Source: Azolla pinnata
Taxonomy: Eukaryota; Streptophyta; Polypodiopsida; Salviniales; Salviniaceae
DNA length: 64,000 nucleotides
Direction: 5' to 3'
Assembly: GCA_037176905.1 (NCBI GenBank)
Contig: JBBBWG010030198.1
Coordinates: 59,999 to 123,998, forward strand
Shown here: one piece after another, positions 27,201 through 37,593 of the stretch
Numbering within the stretch: the stretch's first letter is position 1
How the letters are laid out: each line of letters begins with the position of its first letter
Translations under genes and position numbers: made by a program
Notes under the pieces: generated by a model
What the model was told of the DNA's origin: nothing
Databases searched by the model: none
What the model saw: the letters and a program-made list of their open reading frames with translations, nothing else

Positions 27201-28696
27201 TTGGCTTTGGAAAATGACTTGGGATGCTTGTTAGTTGTACGTCCTCAGAAGTAAAGCGAATGAAAACATGGCAGAGGAGAAATCCATGCCATGGTTAATC
27301 ACCTCCACTGTCTGTGATTCAGGGACCTCAAGTCCCTAATATTGTAAACATTAGGGACTTGAGATCTTAAGTCATGATAAATGACATGTAAGAGACAGCA
27401 ACATTAGGGGAGTTTTAAAACTGAAATCAAGTAGAAATGGGTGGGCCTCAGTTTGATCTTATACATGGCTTTACAAACGAGAGGGATTAGGCCTTTAATA
27501 CTTTATATTTCCTCTTCTTTCTAGTGCTTCTGTCATTGCACTTTGCCGGAGGTAGGAAGTGAAGTCTATGGTAGGTACTTAACAATCTGGGACTTAAACT
27601 GATGAAGAGAATCAAATAGGAAGCTAAATTGAAACTACTAGATGTGGGTTAGGGTTTATCTGCATCCACAATAGACAGTGAGAGTTTGGATTTAGACACA
27701 AGGTTTCTGATGGTTTTTGGAACTTGAATGTCATTCATCCCGTTTCCTCGCTGTATGCTTCTGATAAATTAGTCCTGTGATCAACCTTTCAAATTCAGGT
27801 TTCAGATTCTTGAGTTCTCCGTCATATCAAGCAATCGTGGCAGTCTTAGTAACAAAGGAGGAGAATCTGAGATAATAGACCATGGTGACTCCCAAGTAAA
27901 TCAGGCAATTGTGAAGCTGACTGTTGGCGGTAAAGTGCAGGTCAATTGCTCCACAGCTATATCTATAGACAATAGTAAATGTTTTAAAAAACTTGTCAAG
28001 TTGACAATCTGGAGATGGAAACAAAGAAGTAAACATGAACAATACAATACATTTTTGTGTGTATCACAGATGAGTGCAGCAGAGGGTATTGGGCCTATCG
28101 ATGCTCTAAGTGATGCCCTGAGGTAGAAAAGCTATTTTCCTCTCTATTACAAATGCACGGGATTGGGCTCTTCTTGGTATTTTTATTCAGTTCATGATTT
28201 CTTGTTCTGATTGCGAAATGCGTTTCAGAAATGCTCTAGAAAGCCATTACCCTCAGCTCGTACAAGTCGAATTGGCTGACTACAAGGTACATCTACTGGA
28301 GCCAGTGAATTCCCGGAAAGGGACGTTATCGACCACGCGAGTGACCATCGATTTCATTGACAACTTGGGCAACAAGTGGACCACTGTGAGAAAATAAATC
28401 TCTGTAGCCTAATAATGTGTACTGAATTCATATCTAATCTAAATATATCGACAATTTGGGCAAACAATCTCTCAGGTGGGTGCACATACTTCGATCGTGG
28501 AGGCGAGTTTCCGGGCATTAGTGGATGGCTTAGAGTTTGGAATCGTTAATTGCTCACAAGTAAGTCCTCTTTCATTTGTTTTGGTTGTGCCACGATGGTT
28601 TCTTCCGAATTTCAATTGGCATTTCTGTGGAAACGTCAGGATGGATGCAGTGTTGATTGCCCACTTCCACGTGGTGAAATGAAAATGACTGGCTGA
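20948..28696 (+). CDS. cimA: (R)-citramalate synthase-like protein (CimA family, DRE-TIM metallolyase), 19 exons, putative plastid form
   Basis: Exons: 20948-21171, 21936-22002, 22138-22236, 22339-22402, 22503-22654, 23057-23116, 23407-23493, 23591-23652, 23770-23869, 24915-25094, 25308-25499, 26321-26419, 26514-26591, 26767-26840, 27799-27940, 28070-28122, 28229-28385, 28476-28559 and 28640-28696. All are in phase, giving 676 residues. Residues 1-97 form a Ser/Pro/Gln/Leu-rich extension, transit-peptide-like. The TIM barrel carries DTTLRDGAQ (122-130, catalytic Arg and metal Asp), [25 protein letters not shown], metal ligands H326-A-H328-N-D, and [14 protein letters not shown] LeuA-type regulatory domain follows (about 490 to the end), with [24 protein letters not shown] and [19 protein letters not shown] and the short TLRDGAQ form match the bacterial CimA clade rather than plant IPMS or MAM. 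CimA condenses pyruvate with acetyl-CoA to (R)-citramalate, a precursor of 2-oxobutyrate and isoleucine. Substrate use and plastid targeting are inferred. The last exon is the least certain part. Confidence 0.9.
21208..21239. repeat. (CT)n microsatellite in intron 1 of the citramalate synthase-like gene
   Basis: About 15 CT units after the exon 1 donor, followed by an ATTGT/ATTGC-rich quasi-pentanucleotide stretch (21243-21375). Confidence 0.9.
21650..21691. repeat. (CATA)n microsatellite in intron 1 of the citramalate synthase-like gene
   Basis: About ten CATA units, with one ATATATACA interruption. Confidence 0.9.
26937..27285. repeat. 172-bp tandem duplication inside an intron
   Basis: GTTTCC followed by GGTCTTC begins at 26937 and again at 27109. 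Both copies contain TATGCGGAGATCATTCTATG and TTGTTAGTTGTAC, and both end near GAGGAGAAA. The duplication lies in intron 14 of the citramalate synthase-like gene and explains much of that intron's 958 bp. Confidence 0.92.
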
Positions 28697-29120
28697 ACAA
28701 AGACATGACTCGGAACTCGGATTTGTGAATAGGAGGCAATTGCTGGGTAATGTGCTCACAATTGGTCCTCGAGATTTGTAAGGATTGCTGGTAGTTGTTA
28801 AGGCTCGGGTGTTTTTGATGTAGTTTTTCATTCCGTTAAACGCCCAACGGAGGAAGGCTATACACACAGCAAAGTTTTCGAAGCATATTGAGGCTATTTT
28901 GGGTAGTTGTTCAATCGCTTCTGTATGGACTTGCGCAATAAGATCAGGGCTCCTTTTGGAACTTATTCTGCATTCTAAATTATTGTAAAGTAATCGAAGA
29001 TTGGGCACAGTTTGCTTGGCTTTTGTGCATAAAAGGAGTTGAAATTAGGGTTTTATGCATAAACTAGTGGAAATTTTGTTCAGCATGCGATGTGTTACTT
29101 ATTTGGGTCGGCTCATATAA

Positions 29121-29317
29121 CCACAATTAGTTGTTAAGGTCTAATTATCTGCCAAGGTCTCGATTTGAACAGCTGGGATTAATGTTTGATGCATGAATAT
29201 GAAAAATTAAGATTTACTAGCTGGGATTAATTTTTTCATATTCATGCGTCAAACATTAATCCCAGCTGTTCAAATCGAGACCTTGGCAGATAATTAGACC
29301 TTCACAACTAATTGTGG
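29121..29317. repeat. Near-perfect inverted repeat, about 90-bp arms and 16-bp spacer
   Basis: The left arm 29121-29210 (starts CCACAATTAG) and the right arm 29227-29317 (ends CTAATTGTGG) are reverse complements except for two substitutions and one extra base. The spacer is 29211-29226. The arms are too alike to be chance. It could be a young MITE-like foldback element or a hairpin RNA source. I see no convincing target-site duplication. Confidence 0.95.
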
Positions 29318-29514
29318 TGATAAGGGGGCTCCATTCTTCTTTGGCTTTTAGAGGTTTTTACAAAGTATTGACCAAAACCATCATCCTCATGCCCTTGATT
29401 TGACTGACCTTGCTTGTTCTTATTGTTTGGATCTGTTCAACCATTAATATAGTGTTTTTGCCCTAATATTCTAACCCTACATTTTCCTAGGTTCCACTGT
29501 CGAACATCAATTAG

Positions 29515-29890
29515 AATTATTTCATCTTGTATGACACGCTTTTGTTGTTTTTCTAGGTATCAATCTCTAGTTTGTTTGTTAAGATCAATAAGACTTATTT
29601 CGTCTTGTGTGGCACATTATTTTTGTTGTTCTTTTAGGTATCGATGTCTAGCTTGTTTGTTAAAATCAATAAGAATTATTTCATCCTGTGCAGCACATTG
29701 ATTTTATCGTTGTTCTAGATATCGATGTCTAGTTTGTTTGTTAAGATCGATAGCGATTATTTTGTCTTGTGCGGCACATTGGTTCAATTGTTCTTCTAGG
29801 TATAAATGTCTAGTTTGTTTGTTAAGATCAATAAGAATTATTTCGTCTTATGCGGTACATTGATTTTGTTTTGTTAAGAGGAATATGTGT
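29515..29890. repeat. Tandem array of about 81-bp units, about five copies
   Basis: Aligned positions recur at 29515, 29593, 29674, 29755 and 29836, so spacing is 78, 81, 81 and 81 bp. The units share TTATTTCGTCTTGTG (or close variants), GTATCGATGTCTAG and TTGTTTGTTAAGATC. The copies are moderately diverged, with no unique spacers between them. Confidence 0.92.
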
Positions 29891-32800
29891 TAGGGGCCCC
29901 ACTCTAGTTGGATGGTATGAGATAGATTTAGGCCATTATTAACATCCCATACCAATGGGCTAGAGTAGATCTTACTTTAGATTGAGTCGAACGAGATGCA
30001 CATGCTTGAGTGTGAGAGCTTTATAAAATTACCGGAGTCTTCACGTATGAACCCATTGGGATGCCCTCATTAAAATAACTAACTTTTTGTTTTCATAAAC
30101 TTTTAAGTTAAAACATATATTCAGACTAGAGATCTCACATCTTTGTCTCCCATCCTATAATCAGTAAAAACTGTTTTAAACTTCATCGTTCATTCCTTAA
30201 TGAAACTAGCTCGCAAGCGATTCATGACCCTATGACACAAACAATATATACGGTCTAGAGATCAATGAAATAGTTAGTATGTGGTAGACAATTAAAATAA
30301 AATAACTCAACAAGGCCATAAACACATGGACCGAATATTGGATATGAGCACATTTGTAGTCCTTGACGAAGTCCTGTTTAAGCGGCGCAAAGGTAGTGAT
30401 CTTCGCAGGAGTGGTCCATCTTCAATATAGAGAGGCTCTTGGAGCAGTATTACAAGATTGGATCGGAGCAGTATTAGAAGTTATTAGCGTCCAAGCTGTT
30501 TAAGAATGGACTTGACTATAGTCAGATCCATCATCGCCACGGCGCTCTGGAAGCTGGCACTGATTGAATCACGGCAGGGAAAGGTCTTCTGATACGCAAT
30601 CGATTGACACACCACGTGAGCCCAGCAGCGAGCAAAAGCGAGACATCAAACAGCAGTCGAATGTCTGTCTTTCGGGCGAGCTATAAATTCGGGGCAGTAA
30701 AGGTCGCGCCTAGAGGGCGGGGCACAAGTTCACAGGAGCCACAAATCTCGGCTTGCAAAAAGAGGGGAGATCTGAGCAGCGATCGTTCGATCTTGGGCTT
30801 GTACTGAACGTCGGAGGCGAAAAAGAATGGGCAACAAACACTAGTGGCGGAGCCAGAATCGATGTTATCTATCCATCCACCAAATGTTGTGGATGAATCA
30901 GTAGATTCTATCTAACACATTACAGACACAAAATGTCTTGCTATTTTGTTTTGTTTTGTTTTGTTTTACGAGCCAGTATCCCTGAGGACCTGACTAGGCC
31001 CACAGGGGCATTGCCGCCACACTATTCATGTAGCGACTTATGTGCTACCGTAGTTCTGGGTGACCAAATGTGGAGTAGTCACGCAGAGCTTTGCGATATG
31101 ATTTCTTGATATGTTTACAAACTTGGCCAAGACGATAGCACTGAATGAAGGGGCATCATCGACATATACATGTCTCAAGTAGCAGGCTTCCGATCGATGC
31201 AAACAAGGTTTAGAAACAACTAGTTTTAGTGATCGAATCAATAAGACTTTTCGACCGGAAAGCCAGCGCTGGGAATGTTAATCTTGACATGCAACCAGAA
31301 GAGAGCCCAGTAGAACTGGAGCTAGCATTGGATCGCCCAATAAATGTTGTTAACATGCACAATGGAGCGACGCTTTGACATCGATGAACCGTGCAAAGGG
31401 CGAACGGACACTCTCCATCATGCACGATGGCGGGGTTCGAGCCCGAGATGCAGGTCCAGATTCCAGAGGTTCATGGATTCCATGCAGATTCATGGACATC
31501 GCGGAATCTAATAATAAGATGACAAAGTTTGGTGGGTCGGAAAGACACTTTGCCAGCATTGTACGAGTACATTGTGTACGTGCAATCGTACGTCAAATAT
31601 TGGCTGGAAAACGACAAGCGCGGACACAAATGTAGATAGATCAGATAAAAATCCCAATGAGCTTGGATCCTTGCCCCTTGGAGCCAGCCAGCTGCAAGTA
31701 ATTGACAAGCGTGTATAAAAACACTAGATGAGCTTTGATACCAAATTCTTACAACTTGTGGACTTTGATTTAGTTTCTTGGAAGCCTTCACATGTATATT
31801 CGATCGTAGCTCTATGAGAGAATTCTCGGCCAAGAGTGTAAAGAAGCCCTCTGAACTTGAGAGGCCGAATATGATCTTATGCCTTCATGTCGAGAAGGCC
31901 TCTATCTTCTAGAACCAAAGCTATGAGTTGTTCTGAAATGTTGATGAGCTGTTCCAGAATGGGAGCTAACTGTACCTGTATTTTTGTTATCATACTAGCC
32001 TTTGATAACGATTTTCTCCACCAAATCCCCTTATACTCCAAGATATTGGTTTAATGTTAGAGTAATAAGGACTGCAAGAGGGGCGCTTGTGACTCTTCTA
32101 TGTTTTAGTTCACTCTTTGTCACAAGGGATATTTCCATCCCAATTGTGGGGTTTTGTGGACCAACTTAAGCAAAAAGCTGTCAACAAACTTCCCCTTGTC
32201 TGGAAGCAGGCTAGTCACGCGACTCATCTTCCTATACAAGAAATAATCCAAAGCCGGCCTGCTTTAGATCACGACATGCAAGTGCCTAGCTTATTTACTG
32301 TTCTTTTACATTTCTACCAAATTCATTATTGTATGCCAATCTATGAATGTAATGCCCTTCACAAGCTCTTTATCAAACTCGAAGTGAGTGTCTTGGGCTT
32401 GAACGAAAATATTTTAGAATATTCTAGCATGTGAGGAAAATAAACCCAAATTTAGGAAGTCCTTGAATCAGAAGATACAACATTCAAACTTTTTAAAATT
32501 TAAAAGTTGATTTGATGCTCGCTGTGAGTAAGTATCAATTGAAAAAGATAATGATTCATGAGATTAAATTTATGAGCAAAAAACATATTAGTTATTGTGA
32601 TTTTACATAATTAAAAGAAACATAAAATAACATGAGTTAAGTGTTTTGTGCACATTGGTCAATCTTCTTCTTACTATAATGTGATTGACATAAAAACAAA
32701 ATTAATTCATTTTAATATGATAAGTAGCCATGAGATAAAAGGAAACATTAAAAGGTTTTGCAAGTGGTAAAGGATCAAATGAGAAAAAGGAATAAAATAC

Positions 32801-34479
32801 GTCCGATAATGAAGTTAGTGAAAAAGGGACATATTTTCACTTGTTCTTGATAGTTTATATTAACAAACCCAAATTATAAGAGAGTCTTGTGACTTTCATA
32901 TATAAAACCTTAGAAAAAAAACGAATCTACATGCAACCATGGTTCACCGGACTATCGAGTTGCACGATAGTTTTCATTCATCCACTTTGCCTTCAATCGT
33001 ACTTTCTTTTGCGTCATGCTATGGGCTTTTGTTTAGTCTCATACATGTATGTAACCTTTTTTGACAACAGCTAATCTAACGATTGCCCCATCGTTTTCAT
33101 CAATGAGTACTCCTAATGTAGCAACTACACAATTCGACATAACTTTTCGTATAAGAATGTCATAATAGATCTTGTGTGTTTGACAATATTTTCTTCGTTA
33201 ATGACGATATCACTACCTAATTTAACAATTTTTACATTCTCATTATCGAAATTCGAACTTGCCATTCCTTTCACACAACTAGTGAATTCTAGCATTTCCC
33301 CTGCTTGAATCTCGTTTGATCCATTAACATGTGTAATTAAATCCCTAACTAAGAGTACTCAATTGATCTCATCCACTGGCAATTTGGTGTAATAGTTAAT
33401 AATTCTCTCTTCCGGGATAGTAAACAGTATTTACATTGCTCTAGCTTTAAACAATTTGTTCCCTTTCTCTTGAATTCAATCCCTTTTCTCAACACTTCAT
33501 ACCTAGGGTAGTTCCTAGCAAAAACCGATTGGAAAGGGAAATGACCTCATGACGAGGTGAACCATGTCATTGATATAGTGGGGAGGGATTAGACCATCCC
33601 CCAAAGTCGATTTGCATTATAAAGAAAGTAAGTTTTGACAAAATACTAGACTAGGTGAATGAAATGTTTAAAGTCGTATATCTATAGTTATATAGAGACG
33701 AATAGAAATATATGTATGAAAATGGTTTATCAAATACTTTTTTTTCCCAACAATCATAGGAAACTTGAGACACAATAACCTTTTCGTCCAATTGATGTTT
33801 CCTTTGTAAGTCCTTAAACATTAATGTGCACAAACTATAAAGCATATTCATGTGTTGTGTGTTTTACGTAAAAGGTAATGCAAATTACTTTTAAACTATA
33901 AGAGTTTTGCAAATATCGTGAGATATTTTCATTTAAAAACCTTATATAATATTGTCGACTTCCTTATATTTTAATTGTTGTAAATTTAGATGATCAATCC
34001 TTTTGTTCCATAAATCAATTTCATCAATTTCTCTATTATTATTTAATACAACTAAATTTGTGAGTTTTATTTACCTTTCTGCTAACAAATGTCATTTGTC
34101 ACCTTTAAAAATCACTTTAAATTCATTGTTAAGATCTTATAACACCCTGATTGAGTGAATGTGACTTGAGGACCTCGCCTATTTTACTCCTATAAACATT
34201 TCATAATAGCAAAAATATGGAATACATTTACCAATCGATTTTCCTACATGATTTGAACACAAACTATATCGCTAGCTAATTGAATATTATGCATCATTAA
34301 TTCATATATAGCTAAATATATTTAGTTTTTGCAAATTTTTAAACAATCTTTATCATGGTTACTCTCAGGGACAAATGACAGTTACTATAAAAACTCTTGA
34401 TATACTAAATTTTATTGATATCTCATGAGTCATAACCAATAGAATCTTAGATTTCTTTGAATTTAAAGAAGAGATATAA

Positions 34480-35025
34480 TTGATATTCTCACTTCTGTTG
34501 CTTTTATAATAACAAACATTAGTAATATGACCATGTTGGTCAGATAGAACATGCAGCTGAATTTCGTTCTCTATTCAAGCCTTTCAAGGCATAGTAATAT
34601 TATTATCCACTGCTACATCTCAAGTTTTTATCTTGATTTTGCAAGTATCAATAAAGTGGATTTTGTTGTTCTAATATAATTACTCCTTCCTTTTCATCGA
34701 TTCAGGTACGTGCTTCCTCTTCCTCCAAATTCTGCATAAAAACTTGATTGCACTTTGCAAGATCAACTCCTCTTTTATCATTCACGAAACTAGCTGATCG
34801 AAATTTGGTAATGCATCTGTTTATATAAACTGAAGTGATAAATGCCTTCCATTTGTGACCATCATCTCTTAACCCATTGAAGGTGAATGAGAACAAATCA
34901 TCATTCCCAATGGGCCTTTCAATAGAGGCCAAAGCATCTAACAGACTTGCGAATTTTGAAAACAAATCATTTACTAACATAGACATGTATCTTCGTCTAG
35001 CATCGAACTTAGAGGATGTTGAAGG
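34480..35025 (-). mobile_element. Relic of a Ty1/copia-type gag polyprotein
   Basis: The minus-strand frame from 35025 down to 34702 encodes text such as FDARRRYMSMLVNDLFSKFA, then LLDALASIERPIGNDDL and FSFTFNGLRDD. This matches the plant copia gag pattern of a helical stretch, DALASIG-type text, then D-L-F/Y-F-x-L-N-GL. About 180 bp further on, another minus frame reads QHGHITNVCYYK, like a decayed CCHC zinc knuckle. Stop codons and frame changes show it is dead. I could not delimit LTRs, integrase or reverse transcriptase. Confidence 0.65.
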
Positions 35026-35915
35026 ATTATGTAGCCACCCCCTTGTTGGGGAGTTCTATCTCTGTTCATAGGTGAGCTCCGAGCTTATTGCTAAGAAAAT
35101 CTGCATTCATCGGAGGCGGAGACCGTTGCAGGTGTTCGGCGAGCATGCGATAGTTTTCGCCAATCTCACAGGCCATCAATTATGTAGTTAGTTGTAGTCT
35201 CGTCCATTCCCAGAGAGCCATGCGCAGTTATTGGAGGACCAGTTTGCCCAGAAAATATCTCTTGTACTGACTCGCACAGAGTGACTCCGAGGCCATGTGA
35301 CTGTAATGCAGTAACGGAATGCGGTTAAAAAAAAAAAACAAATGGGATGCAACCATCGATTGCACTGTCCGTACTCACCCCAGTGGCTGTCGACGACATG
35401 GGCCAGAAATCTTCGGCGTCTCGTGTATTTCGTGGTCCACATCGTCCGTTCGAGCCCCAAGATTCCGATCTGCTCTTGCTGTACAGCTTACCGTCATGCT
35501 CACCAAAATCGAACCGATCGATGAGGAGTCGGTCAGCTGCGCATAGAGCTACGAGCTGCTCATTAGTTAGGTTCGGTGTTGCGATTTCGAATCGTATCGT
35601 GCAGCGACGGAATCCAAGTTCGGAACGGATAAGATATCGCAGCCCACAGGTAGTAGGTACACAGGCATACAAACAGACAGACAAACAAACAGGCAAACAG
35701 AGAGAGAGAGAGACAGACAGAGTCACAGACACACCATGTGGGCATGCCTGGGGAAATAAGGTTAAAATGTGGCAACAGCGAATCCGGCCTAGCATGCCTA
35801 CGACTAATACTGCTACCGACTACTGCTACGACGGACGATGAGAATCTCGCACTCCCATTACAAATGTGTTGTAGGTGAAGTGGGGTGGGGGCCATGCTTG
35901 CTGGCTTGCTTGATG

Positions 35916-35945
<30 letters not shown>
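35916..35945. repeat. (GCTT)n microsatellite
   Basis: About seven GCTT units, with related interrupted units just upstream from 35896. Confidence 0.9.
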
Positions 35946-35946
<1 letters not shown>

Positions 35947-36459
35947 AGTGGTGGGCGAAGCAGGGGAAGGTTGTGCAGAAGCCACAGAAGCAGTCGCGGG
36001 CAAACAAAAGGTCTGACACATACATGCATCATGTGCACCAAAGGGTGGCCCTAGGGTTTTAAGCCTAGTTGCTAAGGCTCCGCCAACGATGATGACGACG
36101 ATGGTAGCGGTGGTGGTGGTGGTGGTGGTGATGATGCTGATGCATGCATGAATGCGATACAGCGGGTATATTGGTTGGTATGAATCGATGGATGGGTGGG
36201 CGATGGGGACATGTCGCGGAGACCTCCTCGGGGACCCACCCCACACCCCTCGGTGTCGTGTGCCTTGTTTGCAGAAGAAGATCGGGGGGCAGAGGCCGAG
36301 AACAGAGGCCCCTCATGCAACAACACAGCCTATAGAGGAGCAAGTGTGGTCGGGATTTGGCGGGATCGAGAGTCGGGGGACAAGTGCCAGGTCGGAGTGC
36401 CCATTTGGAGGGTGGATCTTTGATGGCCGGGCGGACAAATGGCATTGGCCCTTTTCCGG

Positions 36460-36566
36460 CGAGTGACCGACAAGAGGTCAGCATTATGCACCGTGTCATT
36501 TGGGCAACAGGGCGAGTGACCGGCTGAGGTCAGCGTTATGCATTGTGTCAATTGGGGCAACAGGGC
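36460..36566. repeat. 53-bp tandem duplication in the expansin promoter
   Basis: GAGTGACCG occurs at 36461 and 36514. Both copies continue through GAGGTCAGC, TTATGCA, GTGTCA and GGGCAACAGGG. The pair sits directly upstream of the TATA box of the expansin gene and could duplicate a control site. Confidence 0.9.
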
Positions 36567-36592
36567 CATGTTCTTCGCAGCAACTCGGCGGC

Positions 36593-36603
36593 GGCTATAA
36601 ATA
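36593..36603 (+). promoter_or_regulatory. TATA box of the expansin gene
   Basis: GGCTATAAATATC in a GC-rich context, about 200 bp upstream of the expansin ATG. It leaves room for a start site near 36625-36635 and a leader containing the CTA repeat. Confidence 0.7.
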
Positions 36604-36654
36604 TCGGACCTTTTGTCAGGGCGCCTTCAGGACCTCCTCCTCCTCTTGGCCCCT

Positions 36655-36655
<1 letters not shown>

Positions 36656-36706
<51 letters not shown>
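36656..36706. repeat. (TAC)n microsatellite in the expansin leader
   Basis: About 17 TAC units followed by three CTAGTA-type units. It lies between the TATA box and the ATG, so it is probably transcribed into the 5' UTR. Confidence 0.95.
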
Positions 36707-36707
<1 letters not shown>

Positions 36708-36795
36708 GTACTAGTACTAGTAGCAGTGTGCTTGCTTGCTCGCGCTCGTCGGGTTCGTCGTCGCGGATCTTCCGATCAGCACCCGGCCGAATTCC

Positions 36796-37593
36796 ATGGC
36801 CCCTCGCCTCGCCATCGCCGTCGGCATCGCCCTTGCGGCTTGCGTAGCATTCATCGCGGCGCTTGCAGCAGCTGCGGCGGCGGCGGCGGAGCTCCCGGGA
36901 AGCTGGAGCGCGGCGCACGCGACGTTCTACGGCGGCGGGGACGCGGCGGGCACGATGGGCGGGGCGTGCGGCTACGGGGACCTCTACGCGTCGGGCTACG
37001 GGACCGACACCGCGGCGCTGAGCGCCGCGCTGTTCGACGCGGGGCAGAGCTGCGGCGCGTGCTTCGAGATCCGCTGCGACTCGTCGGCCGACCCCAAGTG
37101 GTGCGCCGCGAGCTCCGCGTCGAGCGGCGTCGTGGTGACCGCGACCAACTTCTGCCCGCCGAACCCGGCGCAGCCCTCGGACGGCGGCGGCTGGTGCAAC
37201 CCGCCGCGCGCGCACTTCGACATGGCGCAGCCCGCGTTCGAGAAGATCGGCGCCTACGCCGCCGGCATCGTCCCCGTCGAGTTCCGCCGCGTCCCCTGCG
37301 CGAAGACGGGCGGCGTCCGCTTCACCGTCAACGGCCACTCCTACTTCAACCTCGTCCTCGTCGCCAACGTCGGCGGCGCCGTCGCTGTCGCCGCCGTCTC
37401 CGTCAAATGCTCCGCCACCGGCTGGATGCCGATGCGCCGCAACTGGGGCCAGAACTGGCAGAGCGACGGCAAGCTCGACGGGCAGAGCCTGTCGTTCGCC
37501 GTCACGACCAGCGACGGCCGCACGCTCACGTCCTTCGACGTCGCGCCCGCGGGCTGGAGCTTCGGCCAGACCTTCGAGGGCCAGCAATTCTGA
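36796..37593 (+). CDS. EXPA: Alpha-expansin, intronless
   Basis: A single exon of 265 residues. It starts with a signal peptide ([10 protein letters not shown], then an Ala-rich hydrophobic core to about residue 33). The mature protein carries the GH45-like double-psi barrel: [42 protein letters not shown] and the HFD motif ([13 protein letters not shown]). The C-terminal beta-sandwich (CBM63) has the wall-binding text [14 protein letters not shown] and ends [12 protein letters not shown]. Expansins loosen cell walls non-enzymatically at acid pH by disrupting cellulose-glycan contacts. Third codon positions are almost all G or C, unlike neighbouring genes, as in the GC-rich gene class of some plants. 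A ninth Cys (residue 205, SVKCSATGW) stands where relatives usually have Gly. The first in-frame ATG after the TATA box and Ala-rich signal peptide support this start. Confidence 0.96.
   Translation: MAPRLAIAVGIALAACVAFIAALAAAAAAAAELPGSWSAAHATFYGGGDAAGTMGGACGYGDLYASGYGTDTAALSAALFDAGQSCGACFEIRCDSSADPKWCAASSASSGVVVTATNFCPPNPAQPSDGGGWCNPPRAHFDMAQPAFEKIGAYAAGIVPVEFRRVPCAKTGGVRFTVNGHSYFNLVLVANVGGAVAVAAVSVKCSATGWMPMRRNWGQNWQSDGKLDGQSLSFAVTTSDGRTLTSFDVAPAGWSFGQTFEGQQF

Larger units (their letters stand above)
28697..36795. other. Long repeat-rich intergenic region
   Basis: No intact gene is recognised. It holds a long inverted repeat (29121-29317), an 81-bp tandem array (29515-29890), a copia gag relic (34480-35025), scattered AT-rich DNA with decayed frames (32400-34480), and a GC-rich promoter side (35300-36795) dense in GCTT, GGT and CTA microsatellites upstream of the expansin gene. 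A GC-rich island with a TATA-like word is at 30600-30830. Confidence 0.5.

Noticed and set aside
29515-29890. Regularly spaced repeats that look CRISPR-like
   Set aside because: The whole unit repeats with no unique spacers, and the host is a plant nuclear genome.
31350-31833. Overlapping frames of 86-120 codons on both strands
   Set aside because: No recognisable domain, no splice-linked neighbours, and mutually exclusive frames.
35325-36250. Frames of 150-230 codons, both strands, upstream of expansin
   Set aside because: Low-complexity text from GGT, GCTT and CAGA repeats, with no domain recognised and promoter-like location.
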